Under the pieces are notes generated by a model, which saw only the letters and a list, made by a program, of their open reading frames with translations, did not search any database and was not told where the DNA came from. 64,000 nt of DNA. It comes from Microthrixaceae bacterium (GTDB lineage Bacteria > Actinomycetota > Acidimicrobiia > Acidimicrobiales > Poriferisodalaceae). A program made the position numbers and the translations under genes. The DNA lies in assembly GCA_011523825.1 (NCBI GenBank), contig WTFX01000019.1, forward strand, positions 1 through 64,000, read 5' to 3'. Each line of letters starts with the position of its first letter. The first letter of the stretch is position 1. Shown here in pieces: positions 29,944 through 39,128 of the stretch.

Positions 29944-31554
29944 ATGCGGGCGTCTGCCGAACGGCCGCTGCCCGCAGACAACGTGCGCGACACCGCCCGC
30001 GACGGCCCGCGCGAGCACCTGCGCCGCTTGCTCGCATGGTGGTCGCTGCTGGCCGACCTGTCGTTCTCGGACCTGCTGCTGTTCGTGCCCGGACAGGTGA
30101 CCGCACTCGACGAACTACCCGACGAAGTCGCCGATACTGACTCAGCCCGCCCCGACGGCCCGCCCCGGCCCTGGCGCCGGCTCGGTCCCGAGACCCCGCT
30201 CACCGTGATCGGCCAGATCCGGCCGACGACCGGCCGCACGCTGTACCGCGACGACCACATCGGGCTGTGCGTTGCCGCCGGTGAACGGCCATTGGTGTCA
30301 GAGGCCTTCGCCCGCGGCGTCATCGTCACCGGCGAGGGCCTGCGCGTGCCAGGCGACCGGCGTGCGCGCATCACCGCCGTGCCGGTGACGTTCGACGGCG
30401 TGACGATTGCGGTGATGAGCAGCGAAGTGACGCCGCGCTTCACCGACATCCGCGATCCCGGCGAGCTCGAACGGACCTATATCGCGACATTCGGACGCCT
30501 CGCCCGCATGGTCGCGGCCGGTCTGTTCCCGTACCGCAGCGCCGAGGTCGCCGACGAGGAGGCCCCACGGGTGGGCGACGGGCTGTTCCTCACCGACGAG
30601 ACGACGCGCATCGGCTTTGCGTCGCCAAATGCCGTCAGCGCACTGCACCGCATCGGCGTCGGCGGCAACGTGCAGGGGCGCCGGGTGCGAGATCTCGACC
30701 TGGGACCCGACGTGGTGGGGCGTGCCATCAGCGGCGGCATTCCTGTGGTGGGCGAGGTCGAGCACCAGTCGGTGACGGTGCAGCTGCAGGCGCTGCCGCT
30801 CACCGACACCCCTGTGCGCAACGCCCTGGTGCTGCTGCGCGACGTGACCGAGCTGCGTCGCCGCGACCGGCTGCTCATCTCGAAGGACGCCACCATCCGA
30901 GAGATTCACCACCGGGTCACCAACAACCTGCAGACGGTCTCGTCGCTGCTGCGCATCCAGGCCCGTCGCTTGGAGTCGCGCGAGGCGAACCGGGCGCTCG
31001 ACGAGGCAGTGCGACGCATCCGCGCCATCGCGTTGGTGCACCAGACGCTGTCGACCGAAACCACCGACGATGTCGACTTCTGCGATGTGGCCGAGACGCT
31101 CACCGAGACGATGCGCCAGAGCATCACGTTCCCGGAGCGGCCCATCGACTTCACCGTCTCCTGCGAGGCAGGGATGCTGCGATCTCAGACGGCCACATCG
31201 CTGGCCGTGGTGCTCAATGAGCTGCTCCAGAACGCCGTCGACCACGCCTTTCCCCAGTTGTGGGAGATCGAGGACCAGGCGCTGGAGGCGGCGCCGGCGC
31301 TCGACGAGAGCCCCATCGGCCACGTCGAGGTGGAGATCTCCCGGCCGTCGCCGGATCTGCTGTCGATGGTCGTGCGTGATGACGGTGTGGGCATCCCGGC
31401 CGACTACGACTCGCAGCGATCAGGCGGGCTTGGCACCTCGATCGTCCGAGCGCTGTGCGGGTCAGATCTCGGCGGCACCTTCGAGGTTCGGCGCAGGACG
31501 CCCCCTCCGGGCTCCGAAGCCGTGGTGCAGATCCCCCTTCGCACCATCGCCTGA
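29944..31554 (+). CDS. pdtaS: Sensor histidine kinase, PdtaS-like
   Basis: A 536-residue cytosolic kinase with no membrane segment. An N-terminal GAF-like region (about 15-210) is followed by a PAS-like region (about 225-320) and HisKA_2 with phosphoacceptor His in REIHHRVTNNLQTVSSLLRIQ (about 330). The HATPase domain has VVLNELLQNAVDHAF and DDGVGIPADYD. An insertion of about 25 residues in the ATPase domain (WEIEDQALEAAPALDESPIG) resembles Rv3220c relatives. PdtaS usually signals to the RNA-binding antiterminator PdtaR, which is not encoded here. Confidence 0.85.
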   Translation: MRASAERPLPADNVRDTARDGPREHLRRLLAWWSLLADLSFSDLLLFVPGQVTALDELPDEVADTDSARPDGPPRPWRRLGPETPLTVIGQIRPTTGRTLYRDDHIGLCVAAGERPLVSEAFARGVIVTGEGLRVPGDRRARITAVPVTFDGVTIAVMSSEVTPRFTDIRDPGELERTYIATFGRLARMVAAGLFPYRSAEVADEEAPRVGDGLFLTDETTRIGFASPNAVSALHRIGVGGNVQGRRVRDLDLGPDVVGRAISGGIPVVGEVEHQSVTVQLQALPLTDTPVRNALVLLRDVTELRRRDRLLISKDATIREIHHRVTNNLQTVSSLLRIQARRLESREANRALDEAVRRIRAIALVHQTLSTETTDDVDFCDVAETLTETMRQSITFPERPIDFTVSCEAGMLRSQTATSLAVVLNELLQNAVDHAFPQLWEIEDQALEAAPALDESPIGHVEVEISRPSPDLLSMVVRDDGVGIPADYDSQRSGGLGTSIVRALCGSDLGGTFEVRRRTPPPGSEAVVQIPLRTIA

Positions 31555-31570
31555 CGGCTGCGCTGGGTGT

Positions 31571-31593
31571 CGGGTCTGCTTGGCAGTGACCCG
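31571..31593. terminator. Possible hairpin between pdtaS and selO
   Basis: CGGGTC and GACCCG form a 6-bp stem with an 11-base loop in the 39-base convergent gap. There is no T-run. Confidence 0.35.
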
Positions 31594-33228
31594 CTAGGAG
31601 CTGCAGGAGAGCTGGCTGCAGCCGACTCGGGTGCGGGCCCAGTCGGGGCGGAGAACTGCGTAGGACTCGCGGTCGGGTTGCTCGTCGTAGGGGCGCCGCA
31701 TCACTTCGAGCAGCTCGCCGATGGCCTCGGGGCGGCCGGCGGCGGCGGCGTCGATGGCCAGTTGGGCCAGGTAGTTCCGCAGCACGAACTTGGGATTCGT
31801 CCGGTTCATCGCCTCGGCCCGCGCGGCGTCCGCGATGCCGAGTGCTCGCAGCCGCGCCGCATAGCGCTCGACGAACTCGCTCGTGGCTGAGCGGTGCTCG
31901 TCGGCGACCTCCGAGGGCTGGTAGTACGCGTCCGCCAGCGGGGCAATGCGCTCGGCAGGATCGATGCCTTCGGCGGTGTCCACCGTGGCAAGCCGACGCC
32001 AGAAGACCGTCATGTCTGTCTCAACCAGCCGGAGCACTTCCAGCACGCCGTTCGCCAGCTCGCGGTCGGCTTCGGTTTCCAGCGCCGGCAGTCCGAGCTT
32101 GGCGGCCATCATCACCGACCATTGCTCCTCGAAGTAAGGCACGTAGCCGTCGAGGGCTGCCTGCAGCGGCTCGGCCTCGCCCACCAGCGGGTACAGCGCA
32201 TTGGCGAGCTGCATGAGATTCCACTGCGCGACAGCCGGCTGCGTGCCGAAGCGGTAGCGGCGGTGGGCCGCATCGGTGGTGTTCGGGGTCCAGTCGGGGT
32301 CGTAGTTGTCGAGCCAGCCGTAGGGACCGTAGTCGATCGTGAGACCCAGAATCGACATGTTGTCGGTGTTCATCACGCCGTGCACGAAGCCGACCCGCAG
32401 CCACTCGCACACCATGTCCGCCGTGCGCCGCACCACCTCGTCGAAGAACTGCGCATACCGCTCCGGCGACGAGCTGCCGGACTCGGTGTCGGCAGCCAGG
32501 TCGGCAAAGTCGGTGCCGATGACGAAGTCGGTGAGCGTGCGCAATGTGTCGATGTCGCCGCGGGAAGCGAAGATCTCGAAGTTTCCGAAGCGCACGAACG
32601 ACGGCGCCACCCGGCAGACCACCGCCCCGGGCTCTAGCTCGGGATGGCCGTCGTAGAGCATGTCGCGCATCACCATGCCGCCCGTCGCCACCAGGCTGAG
32701 TGCCCTGGTCGTGGGCACGCCGAGATGCGCCATGGCCTCGCTGCACAGGAACTCGCGCACCGAGCTGCGCAGCACAGCCAAGCCATCGGCGGTGCGGGAA
32801 TACGGCGTGGGGCCGGCGCCCTTGAGCTGCAGGGTTTGGTGCTGGCCGTTGCGGTCAACCACTTCGCCGAGCGCGATCGCACGGCCGTCGCCAAGCTGAC
32901 CGGCCCAGTTGCCGAACTGGTGGCCCCCGTAGCAGTGGGCATGCGGATCCATGCCGTCGAGCAGCGTGCTGCCGCCGAACACCGCGGCGAACTGCGGATC
33001 GCTCGCCAGTTCAGCGTCGAAGCCCAGCAGGTCGAACATCTCAGCGCTGTGCGCCAGCAGGTGCGGCGCGGGCACCGGAGTCGGATCGACCCTCGAATAG
33101 CAGGCGCCCATCACCTGCCGGCGGGCATTGGCGGCGTCGGGATCGGCGGGGAGCGCGGCAGTGAAGCGGTTGTCGAAGCTGAGCTCGTCGAGCGAGCCGA
33201 TCGGCGTCGGCGCTGTCGTGATGCTCAC
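31594..33228 (-). CDS. selO: Protein adenylyltransferase SelO
   Basis: A 544-residue pseudokinase-fold enzyme that transfers AMP to protein hydroxyl groups, linked to redox stress. CYGGHQFGNWAGQLGDGRA, LQLKGAGPTPYSR and REFLCSEAMAHLGVPTTRAL are family signatures. VHGVMNTDNMSILGLTIDYGPYGWLD holds the catalytic Asp and metal ligands. The C-terminus CSQLSCSS uses Cys where many eukaryotic relatives have selenocysteine, and could form a regulatory disulfide. GTG 33228 overlaps the mrp stop. Confidence 0.95.
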   Translation of the reverse strand: MSITTAPTPIGSLDELSFDNRFTAALPADPDAANARRQVMGACYSRVDPTPVPAPHLLAHSAEMFDLLGFDAELASDPQFAAVFGGSTLLDGMDPHAHCYGGHQFGNWAGQLGDGRAIALGEVVDRNGQHQTLQLKGAGPTPYSRTADGLAVLRSSVREFLCSEAMAHLGVPTTRALSLVATGGMVMRDMLYDGHPELEPGAVVCRVAPSFVRFGNFEIFASRGDIDTLRTLTDFVIGTDFADLAADTESGSSSPERYAQFFDEVVRRTADMVCEWLRVGFVHGVMNTDNMSILGLTIDYGPYGWLDNYDPDWTPNTTDAAHRRYRFGTQPAVAQWNLMQLANALYPLVGEAEPLQAALDGYVPYFEEQWSVMMAAKLGLPALETEADRELANGVLEVLRLVETDMTVFWRRLATVDTAEGIDPAERIAPLADAYYQPSEVADEHRSATSEFVERYAARLRALGIADAARAEAMNRTNPKFVLRNYLAQLAIDAAAAGRPEAIGELLEVMRRPYDEQPDRESYAVLRPDWARTRVGCSQLSCSS

Positions 33229-34409
33229 AGCAGCTTCAGCCCCTCGTTGTAGCGACGGGTCGGCAGATGCTCCTCGCAGAGCAGGCGCGCCATGTCTTGA
33301 AACACACCGGCCGTCTCGCTGTCGGGGTCTGCCGCGGCGATCGGCATGCCCTCATCGCCGCCCGCGCGCAACTGCGGCACCAGGGGCACCTGGCCCAGCA
33401 ACGGCACCTCCAACTCGTCAGCGAGTGCTTGGCCGCCTCCGGAGCCGAAGAGTTCGTAGCGCTTGCCGTCGTCGCCCGTGAACCAGCTCATGTTCTCGAT
33501 CACGGCCCGCACCTGCAGGTTGACACGCCCCGCCATCTGGGCAGCACGCTGGGCAACCTTCTGCGCTGCTGGCTGCGGTGTGGTCACCACCAGCATCTCT
33601 GAGCGGGGCAGGAACTGTGCCAGCGAGAGCGAAATGTCGCCGGTGCCGGGCGGCAGATCGATGAGCAGATGGTCTGGCTCGTCCCAGAAGACATCGGTGA
33701 GGAATTGCTCGAGCGCCTTGTGCAGCATCGGGCCGCGCCAGATCACCGGCTGGTCTTCGCGGGCGAAGAAGCCCATCGACATGCAGCGCACACCGTGCGC
33801 TTCGGTGGGCACGACCATCTGGTCGATCACGGTGGGAGGGCGAGCAACGCCGAGCATCCGGGGAATGGAGAAGCCCCACACATCGGCGTCGATGACGGCG
33901 GTGCGCGTGCCGCGCTGGGCCAGCGCTATCGCAAGGTTGACGGTCACGCTGGATTTGCCGACGCCGCCCTTGCCGCTGGCCACCAGCAGCACGCGCGTCT
34001 TGTTGCCGGCTTGGGCGAATGGCACTTCACGGCCCTCGGCGTGTCCATGGCCGGCCTGGGTGCCCGCGGTGGCTGCCGGGTCGCCGATGAGCTGGGCCCG
34101 CAACGTCGACTGCTCGGCCTCGTCCATCACCGTGAATTCCACGACGACATCGTCGATGCCGTCGAGGGCGCGCCCCGCCTCGCTCACGGCGTGCGAAACG
34201 TGGCCCGCAGCCGGCCAGTCGTTCGACGGCAAGGCCACAAGCACCTGTGCAGCGCGCCCGGCGACTGCAGCGGCTCGCAGCATGCCCATCTGGCCGATGG
34301 GCCGGCGCAACTCTGGATCGATCACGTCAGCCACGGCAGCGGCCAGCTGCTGATCAGTGACGCTGGCTGGTCCGCCGTTGGCGGCTGACCCTCGACGCTT
34401 GCCCTTCAC
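33225..34409 (-). CDS. mrp: Mrp/NBP35-family iron-sulfur carrier ATPase
   Basis: A 394-residue ApbC/Mrp protein. An N-terminal MIP18-like domain (about 20-100, VADVIDPELRRPIGQMGML) is followed by a deviant P-loop GKGGVGKSS. LIDLPPGTGD is the switch region. The C-terminal CxxC found in proteobacterial Mrp is absent (ENMSWFTGDDGKRYELFG), as I recall for actinobacterial members. GTG 34409 has AGGGG about seven bases upstream. The 159-base spacer before ccmH holds nothing else that I can support. Confidence 0.93.
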   Translation of the reverse strand: MKGKRRGSAANGGPASVTDQQLAAAVADVIDPELRRPIGQMGMLRAAAVAGRAAQVLVALPSNDWPAAGHVSHAVSEAGRALDGIDDVVVEFTVMDEAEQSTLRAQLIGDPAATAGTQAGHGHAEGREVPFAQAGNKTRVLLVASGKGGVGKSSVTVNLAIALAQRGTRTAVIDADVWGFSIPRMLGVARPPTVIDQMVVPTEAHGVRCMSMGFFAREDQPVIWRGPMLHKALEQFLTDVFWDEPDHLLIDLPPGTGDISLSLAQFLPRSEMLVVTTPQPAAQKVAQRAAQMAGRVNLQVRAVIENMSWFTGDDGKRYELFGSGGGQALADELEVPLLGQVPLVPQLRAGGDEGMPIAAADPDSETAGVFQDMARLLCEEHLPTRRYNEGLKLL

Positions 34410-34568
34410 TGGGTGCCCCTGACCGGTTGCGATCGCTTGCCGCGTGGTGCCTGCACCGGCGTTGCAGCCGCACCTGCCGTTCGCCAAGCACGCTACTGCC
34501 GCAACCATCGCCGCCCGCAGCGCATCGAACTGGCTCCGCCTGGCGCCCCGTGGACGTTCTGCGGTCGG

Positions 34569-35789
34569 CTATTCGAGTTCGGCTTGCATCTCGGTGATTG
34601 CGGTTTCGAGGGCGGCGGCCATTGCGGGAGGCGGGTTGCGTTGCAGCGCTGCGCCGTAGTAGCCGATGGCCGCTTCGAGGTCGCGCTCGATGAAGCGGGC
34701 GGTGTAGCCGCGGAAGACCCACGGATCGAACTCGCTGGGGTCGAGCGCGACGGCGGCGTCGAGCGACGCTATTCCGGCGACGATGAGCTCGCGGTCGGGG
34801 ATGCGCACCAGCAGCCAGCCGCGCAACGCCAGTGCCTCGGTGTCGCTGGGGTCGTCAGCTAGGACGCGGTCCAGATCCACGAGGGCCGACTGCAGATCGC
34901 AGCCGGCCGCGGGAGCATCGGTTGCCTCGCCTGCGCCGGACGGGTCTTGCGATGACGCCGATTCGCAGTGACGCAGGTGCAGGCGGGCTGACAGTACGAG
35001 CGCGCCGCGCAGATCAGGGTCGAGCCGGAAGATCTCCCCCAGCGTGGCGCGGGACTCATCGAGCTGGTTCGCAGCGAACTGGCGCTGTGCATCGACGAGC
35101 AACGAGCGGGCCGAGCGGTCGATGTCGCCCGTCAGGGTCTCGCCCGACAGGCGTAGCCCTGCCGAGCGGGCCACCAGCACCCCGGCCACCGCGCCCACGA
35201 GCACCAGTCCGCTGACCGTGACGACAGTGGCGCTGCGCCAGCCGCCTCGGCGCACTCGGATGTCCGCGGGATCCAAGCCGGCGTCTGCGTCTGCGCCGGC
35301 GTCATCCGTGGCCTCATCGGCTGCGCCGGCCCGAGCCTTCCAGCGACGGGTCGCAGCCCACAGCCCTGCTGCGGCCGCGGCGAAGGCGGCCACTGGCAAC
35401 GCCCACACCAGCGTGCCCACCCCCTCCCCCGACGGCAGTGCATTCACGTCGTCGCCGTACGCGGCCGCGAGGTCGGTCCGGATCTGCTCATCGCTGCGAC
35501 CCGCATCCACCCACAGATCGATCTGCCGGCGCATGGCCGCGGCAGCCGGCGCATTGGACTCAAGCACGCTCTGGCCGTCGCAGACCGGACACAGCGTTGC
35601 TTGCTTCAGGTCGTAGGCCCGCTCGGCTTCCGTCGCCGGCGGGCGCGACGCCGTCGCGGCCACAACTGCGGCGACGATCGCCACAGCGGCGACGGCAAGC
35701 CAGCCGATGCGCCGCATCCCAGCATCACCGCGGATCGACGGAGTCGGCGGAGTCGGATCAGCAGGCTGGGTCGCCTCCGAGACGCTCAT
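34569..35789 (-). CDS. ccmH: Cytochrome c maturation protein CcmH with CcmI-like TPR domain
   Basis: A 406-residue fusion. A first membrane helix (about 27-45) is followed by the CcmH domain with the redox pair in LCPVCDGQSVLESNAP. A helix at about 122-142, a polar Asp/Ala-rich linker and a third helix at about 188-208 lead to a TPR-type C-terminal region (about 215-405), as in CcmI. CcmH reduces apocytochrome CxxCH and CcmI chaperones it to CcmF. It is the last gene of the ccm operon, seven bases after ccmG. Confidence 0.93.
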   Translation of the reverse strand: MSVSEATQPADPTPPTPSIRGDAGMRRIGWLAVAAVAIVAAVVAATASRPPATEAERAYDLKQATLCPVCDGQSVLESNAPAAAAMRRQIDLWVDAGRSDEQIRTDLAAAYGDDVNALPSGEGVGTLVWALPVAAFAAAAAGLWAATRRWKARAGAADEATDDAGADADAGLDPADIRVRRGGWRSATVVTVSGLVLVGAVAGVLVARSAGLRLSGETLTGDIDRSARSLLVDAQRQFAANQLDESRATLGEIFRLDPDLRGALVLSARLHLRHCESASSQDPSGAGEATDAPAAGCDLQSALVDLDRVLADDPSDTEALALRGWLLVRIPDRELIVAGIASLDAAVALDPSEFDPWVFRGYTARFIERDLEAAIGYYGAALQRNPPPAMAAALETAITEMQAELE

Positions 35790-35796
35790 GGTCGGC

Positions 35797-36471
35797 TCAT
35801 GAGTCGGGCTGCGCCTCGGCGTCGCTGCCAGCGGTGCCCAGCAGCAACGCGATCACCTCGTCAGGATCGTCTGCGCTGATCTGTCCCTGCCACCGAGCTG
35901 CCACGATGCCGTCGGGTGTGATCAGGAACGATTCGGGCGGCCGCAGTACGCCGAACTCGACCGCCCAGCGGGAATCGGGATCGTCGACGACCGACCAGTC
36001 GCCGCCGAGACGTTCGTAGAACGCAATCGCGTCGGACGTCCGATCGCCGAATGGCACAGCCACAAGGACACCGTCGCGGGAATGACGAGCCGCCCACGTC
36101 GCGAGCGCGGGATGTTCACGCTCACAGGGCACACACCATGACGCGAAGAAATTGACGAGCACCCACCGCGGATTTGATGACAGCGGGCCAACCGCGTCGA
36201 TGTCGAAGCGCGCTACATCATCGGGACCGATCCGCGCCCCCGGCAGGGCCTGTGCGCCACCGGCGTCGAGGAACGAATCGGGCGGCCAGATGAGCTCGCC
36301 ACGCAATGGCGGGACCAACTCGCCGATGAGCGGGCTCGCGGCACGGATGCCGCCGCCATCGGAGTCCCGAGTCGCCAGCAGCGCGATCAGTCCGGCGGCC
36401 ACCAGACCCACGAGCACTGCCGCAACCCGCACCCACGAACGGCCACGGAGCGCGGCCGGGTTGCTGCTCAT
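35797..36471 (-). CDS. ccmG: Membrane-anchored thioredoxin of cytochrome c maturation (CcmG/TlpA type)
   Basis: A 224-residue protein with an N-terminal membrane anchor (about 14-34) and an extracytoplasmic thioredoxin domain. The active site is FFASWCVPCEREHP. A cis-proline-like segment follows in RPPESFLITPDG. It should keep CcmH and apocytochrome cysteines reduced. ATG 36471 overlaps the ccmF stop by ATGA; a longer frame to 36579 is antiparallel overlap without support. Confidence 0.92.
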   Translation of the reverse strand: MSSNPAALRGRSWVRVAAVLVGLVAAGLIALLATRDSDGGGIRAASPLIGELVPPLRGELIWPPDSFLDAGGAQALPGARIGPDDVARFDIDAVGPLSSNPRWVLVNFFASWCVPCEREHPALATWAARHSRDGVLVAVPFGDRTSDAIAFYERLGGDWSVVDDPDSRWAVEFGVLRPPESFLITPDGIVAARWQGQISADDPDEVIALLLGTAGSDAEAQPDS

Positions 36472-38408
36472 GCGGAAACTCCACTGCGGCGCGGGACGCG
36501 GTCGCGTGCGCCGATGCGGGCCGGCACCAGGGCGGCGGCAATGCCCAGCACGAGCACGGCACCGCCCAGCCACATCCATGCCACGAGCGGTTTGATGAGC
36601 ACACGCAGCGCTACGTCGCTGTCTCCTTCTTCGGGGATGGTGGCCAGCGACAGGTACACATCGTCGATCAGGCTCGTGGCCACTGACGGCGTCGAGATCG
36701 GCTGGCCGAATTCGGCGAAACGTGTCACGGCCGGCTCGAAGATGCCCCGATCTTCGACGTCCACTCGCACCCGCACGACCCGGTTGCCGTTCTCTATCTC
36801 ATCGGTGAGCCCCAAGTAGGTGACTTGGTGGCCCGCGACCACGCCGGACTCCCCGGGCGACAGCGTGAACTCGCCTTCAGATCCGTATGCGCTCGACGCG
36901 ATGAACCCGAAGGCGATCACGGCGACCCCGATATGGGCGATCATGCCGCCGCCGGTGCGTCCCAGCAGTCCGCGCCAGCCATTGCGCCGCGCGCCCAGCC
37001 ACAGCAGCCGCGCAGCGCTGCCGATGACGAAACCGCCCAAGCCCAGCGCCAGCACCTGCCACAGTCCATGTGCTCCGGCCCACACCGACAGCACCATGGT
37101 CAGCGCTCCTGCCGCGGCAGGCCACACGAGCCGCTTCGAGCGAAGCTCAGCCGGGGTGTCGCGCCAATTGAGCGCCGGCGACAGCGCCATGAGGCCGAGC
37201 AACGCAATGCCGACCGGTGCGAGCATCCGGTCGAAATAGGGCCGCCCTACCGCCAGACGCTCGGACGCGACCGCCTCGGCCAAGAGCGGGAACACCGTGC
37301 CGAGCATCACCACGAATGCTGCGACGGCGAAGAGCAGGTTGTTGCCGAGGAACGACCCTTCCCGGGACCAGATCGAACCCAGGCTGGCCGGGTTTCGCAG
37401 CGCCTCGCCGCGCCAGGCCACCAGCACCACGCCGCTCACCACGATCACGCCGAAGAAGCCCAACAAGATGGGTCCCAGAGATGACTCGCTGAACTCGTGC
37501 ACCGACTCGAGCACGCCCGAGCGCGTGAGGAACGTGCCGAAGATCGTCAACGCGAACGTCACGATGAGCAGCGAGAGATTCCACACCCGCAGCATCTGGC
37601 GTCGCTGCTGGGTGATGAGCGAATGCACGAATGCGGTGGCGGTCAACCACGGCAGCAGCGAGGCGTTCTCGACGGGATCCCATGCCCAGTAGCCGCCCCA
37701 GCCCAAGACCTCGTAGGACCACCAAGCGCCCAGCATGATCCCTGCGCCCAGGCTTCCCCAGGCCATCAGCGTCCAGCGGCGGGTATCGGCCAGCCAGCGG
37801 CTGTCGAACTGGCCGGTGATGAGCGCAGCGACCGCGAACCCGAACGGCACGGTGAACCCGACGTACCCCAGGTACAGCATGACGGGGTGAATCGCCATCA
37901 GCGGGTGGTTGCGCAGCAGCGGATTCAAGCCGCCGCCGTCCGCTGGCGGATCGGCGAGCGTGCCGAACGGGTTCGCCGGACCGGCAAGGAGTGCGAAGAA
38001 GAAGATGCACACGCCCAGCATCACCGCAAGCGCCCAGGCAACCGTTGGTTCCGATGTCCGGGCACGGAAGCGCCATGCCGCGGCGCCCACATAGCCGCAC
38101 AGCACCAGCGCCCACAGCAGGATGGATCCTTCGAGCGCGCCCCACAGCGTGGCGATCTTGTAGATGAGCGGTGTGGCGACGGTGGAGTTGCGCGCCACGT
38201 ACGCGAGCGAGAAGTCGTCGCTGAGCAGGGCGAACTCCATCGCTCCCACAGCCAGCACGCAGCCGCCGGCCATGGCCGCGATCCATGCCAGCGCCTGGCG
38301 GCACCGCTCGGGCTCACCGAGCGCTCTGGCTGCAACCAGCGTTGCGGCACCGCCGAGCGCGCTGACGAGGCCGACGGCCACGCCGAGCGTGCCCAGCACG
38401 GCGATCAC
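36468..38408 (-). CDS. ccmF: Cytochrome c heme lyase CcmF
   Basis: A 646-residue polytopic protein with about 14 membrane helices that attaches heme from CcmE to apocytochrome c. The tryptophan-rich WWD signature is WGGYWAWDPVENASLLPWL. Nearby histidines in HPLMAIHPVMLYLGYVG and the later extracytoplasmic domain (about 500-600) are typical. GTG 38408 overlaps the ccmE stop. The C-terminal helix precedes ccmG. Confidence 0.97.
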   Translation of the reverse strand: MIAVLGTLGVAVGLVSALGGAATLVAARALGEPERCRQALAWIAAMAGGCVLAVGAMEFALLSDDFSLAYVARNSTVATPLIYKIATLWGALEGSILLWALVLCGYVGAAAWRFRARTSEPTVAWALAVMLGVCIFFFALLAGPANPFGTLADPPADGGGLNPLLRNHPLMAIHPVMLYLGYVGFTVPFGFAVAALITGQFDSRWLADTRRWTLMAWGSLGAGIMLGAWWSYEVLGWGGYWAWDPVENASLLPWLTATAFVHSLITQQRRQMLRVWNLSLLIVTFALTIFGTFLTRSGVLESVHEFSESSLGPILLGFFGVIVVSGVVLVAWRGEALRNPASLGSIWSREGSFLGNNLLFAVAAFVVMLGTVFPLLAEAVASERLAVGRPYFDRMLAPVGIALLGLMALSPALNWRDTPAELRSKRLVWPAAAGALTMVLSVWAGAHGLWQVLALGLGGFVIGSAARLLWLGARRNGWRGLLGRTGGGMIAHIGVAVIAFGFIASSAYGSEGEFTLSPGESGVVAGHQVTYLGLTDEIENGNRVVRVRVDVEDRGIFEPAVTRFAEFGQPISTPSVATSLIDDVYLSLATIPEEGDSDVALRVLIKPLVAWMWLGGAVLVLGIAAALVPARIGARDRVPRRSGVSA

Positions 38409-38968
38409 AGCCGGGGCACCTCAAAGGGGCAGTCGTCGAGGAAGCCCTCGGGCGGCTCGTCGGGATCACCGATGCGATCCGCGTTGGCTGCTGCGTACTC
38501 GTTGGTGTGCTTCACGAGCATGTTGTCGCTTGAGAAGAAGTGCGTATCGCGCCCAGCGACCGTCACGACCTCTCCGGGCACCCAGCGCCCTTCCAGCACC
38601 ACCGGTATCCACGGCGACTCGAACAGGTCCGGAGGATCGACCGAGTGGCGCACCGCGACCGAGGCGCAGTTGTGAATCACTTCGAACGTGGTCACACCGC
38701 CGTCGACGGCCACCGACGCGGGTACCACCCGTCCCTGCAGGCGAAAGCGCCGGTCGCTCAGCTCGACCCGCTCCGCGATCGCCTCGTCGGCATTGCGGAA
38801 GAACAGCGTGGCGTTGCGCAGGCCGGCGATTGTCGCCGCCCCGCCAGCGATGAGCAGCAACAGCACGAAGGCGCCGATCACGGCCTTGCGGCGACGACCC
38901 ATCTGCCGGCGCACCGCCGCGCGGTCACCTGACGCCTCCAGTGGGTGCCGGGGGCTGAGGTCAGTCAC
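38405..38968 (-). CDS. ccmE: Cytochrome c maturation heme chaperone CcmE
   Basis: A 187-residue membrane-anchored OB-fold heme chaperone. The anchor is at about 28-48 (VIGAFVLLLLIAGGAATIAG). The covalent heme histidine is in VKHTNEY, fitting HxxxY, so this is the His-type rather than the Cys-type CcmE. RFRLQGRVVPASV and FEVIHNCASVAVRHSVDPPDLF are family-like. GTG 38968 overlaps the end of ccmD by eight bases. Confidence 0.94.
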   Translation of the reverse strand: MTDLSPRHPLEASGDRAAVRRQMGRRRKAVIGAFVLLLLIAGGAATIAGLRNATLFFRNADEAIAERVELSDRRFRLQGRVVPASVAVDGGVTTFEVIHNCASVAVRHSVDPPDLFESPWIPVVLEGRWVPGEVVTVAGRDTHFFSSDNMLVKHTNEYAAANADRIGDPDEPPEGFLDDCPFEVPRL

Positions 38969-39128
38969 GGGGACGGGACTCGTCGGCGATGTCGGAAACG
39001 GGGCCTCGCGCGCCGATCCCCAAGTGCCGACCGAGCGTGCGTCCACGGTGAATCACCCACACGACATAGGCGGCCGTCGCGACGGCTGCCAGCACGTAGC
39101 CCGAGAACACGTTTGCCGCGTGCGTCAT
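38961..39128 (-). CDS. ccmD: Small cytochrome c maturation membrane protein CcmD
   Basis: A 55-residue reading frame beginning MTHAANVFSGYVLAAV with a single membrane helix (about 7-26) followed by a basic segment IHRGRTLGRH, the CcmD layout. CcmD helps release holo-CcmE from the CcmABC complex. ATG 39128 overlaps the ccmC stop by ATGA, and the TGA overlaps ccmE. Size, topology and exact position between ccmC and ccmE all agree; sequence alone would not identify it. Confidence 0.85.
   Translation of the reverse strand: MTHAANVFSGYVLAAVATAAYVVWVIHRGRTLGRHLGIGARGPVSDIADESRPRD

Noticed and set aside
31594..33228. Possible selenocysteine in SelO
   Set aside because: The frame ends normally and the C-terminal motif contains Cys; there is no in-frame TGA before the stop and no SECIS-like structure was noticed.
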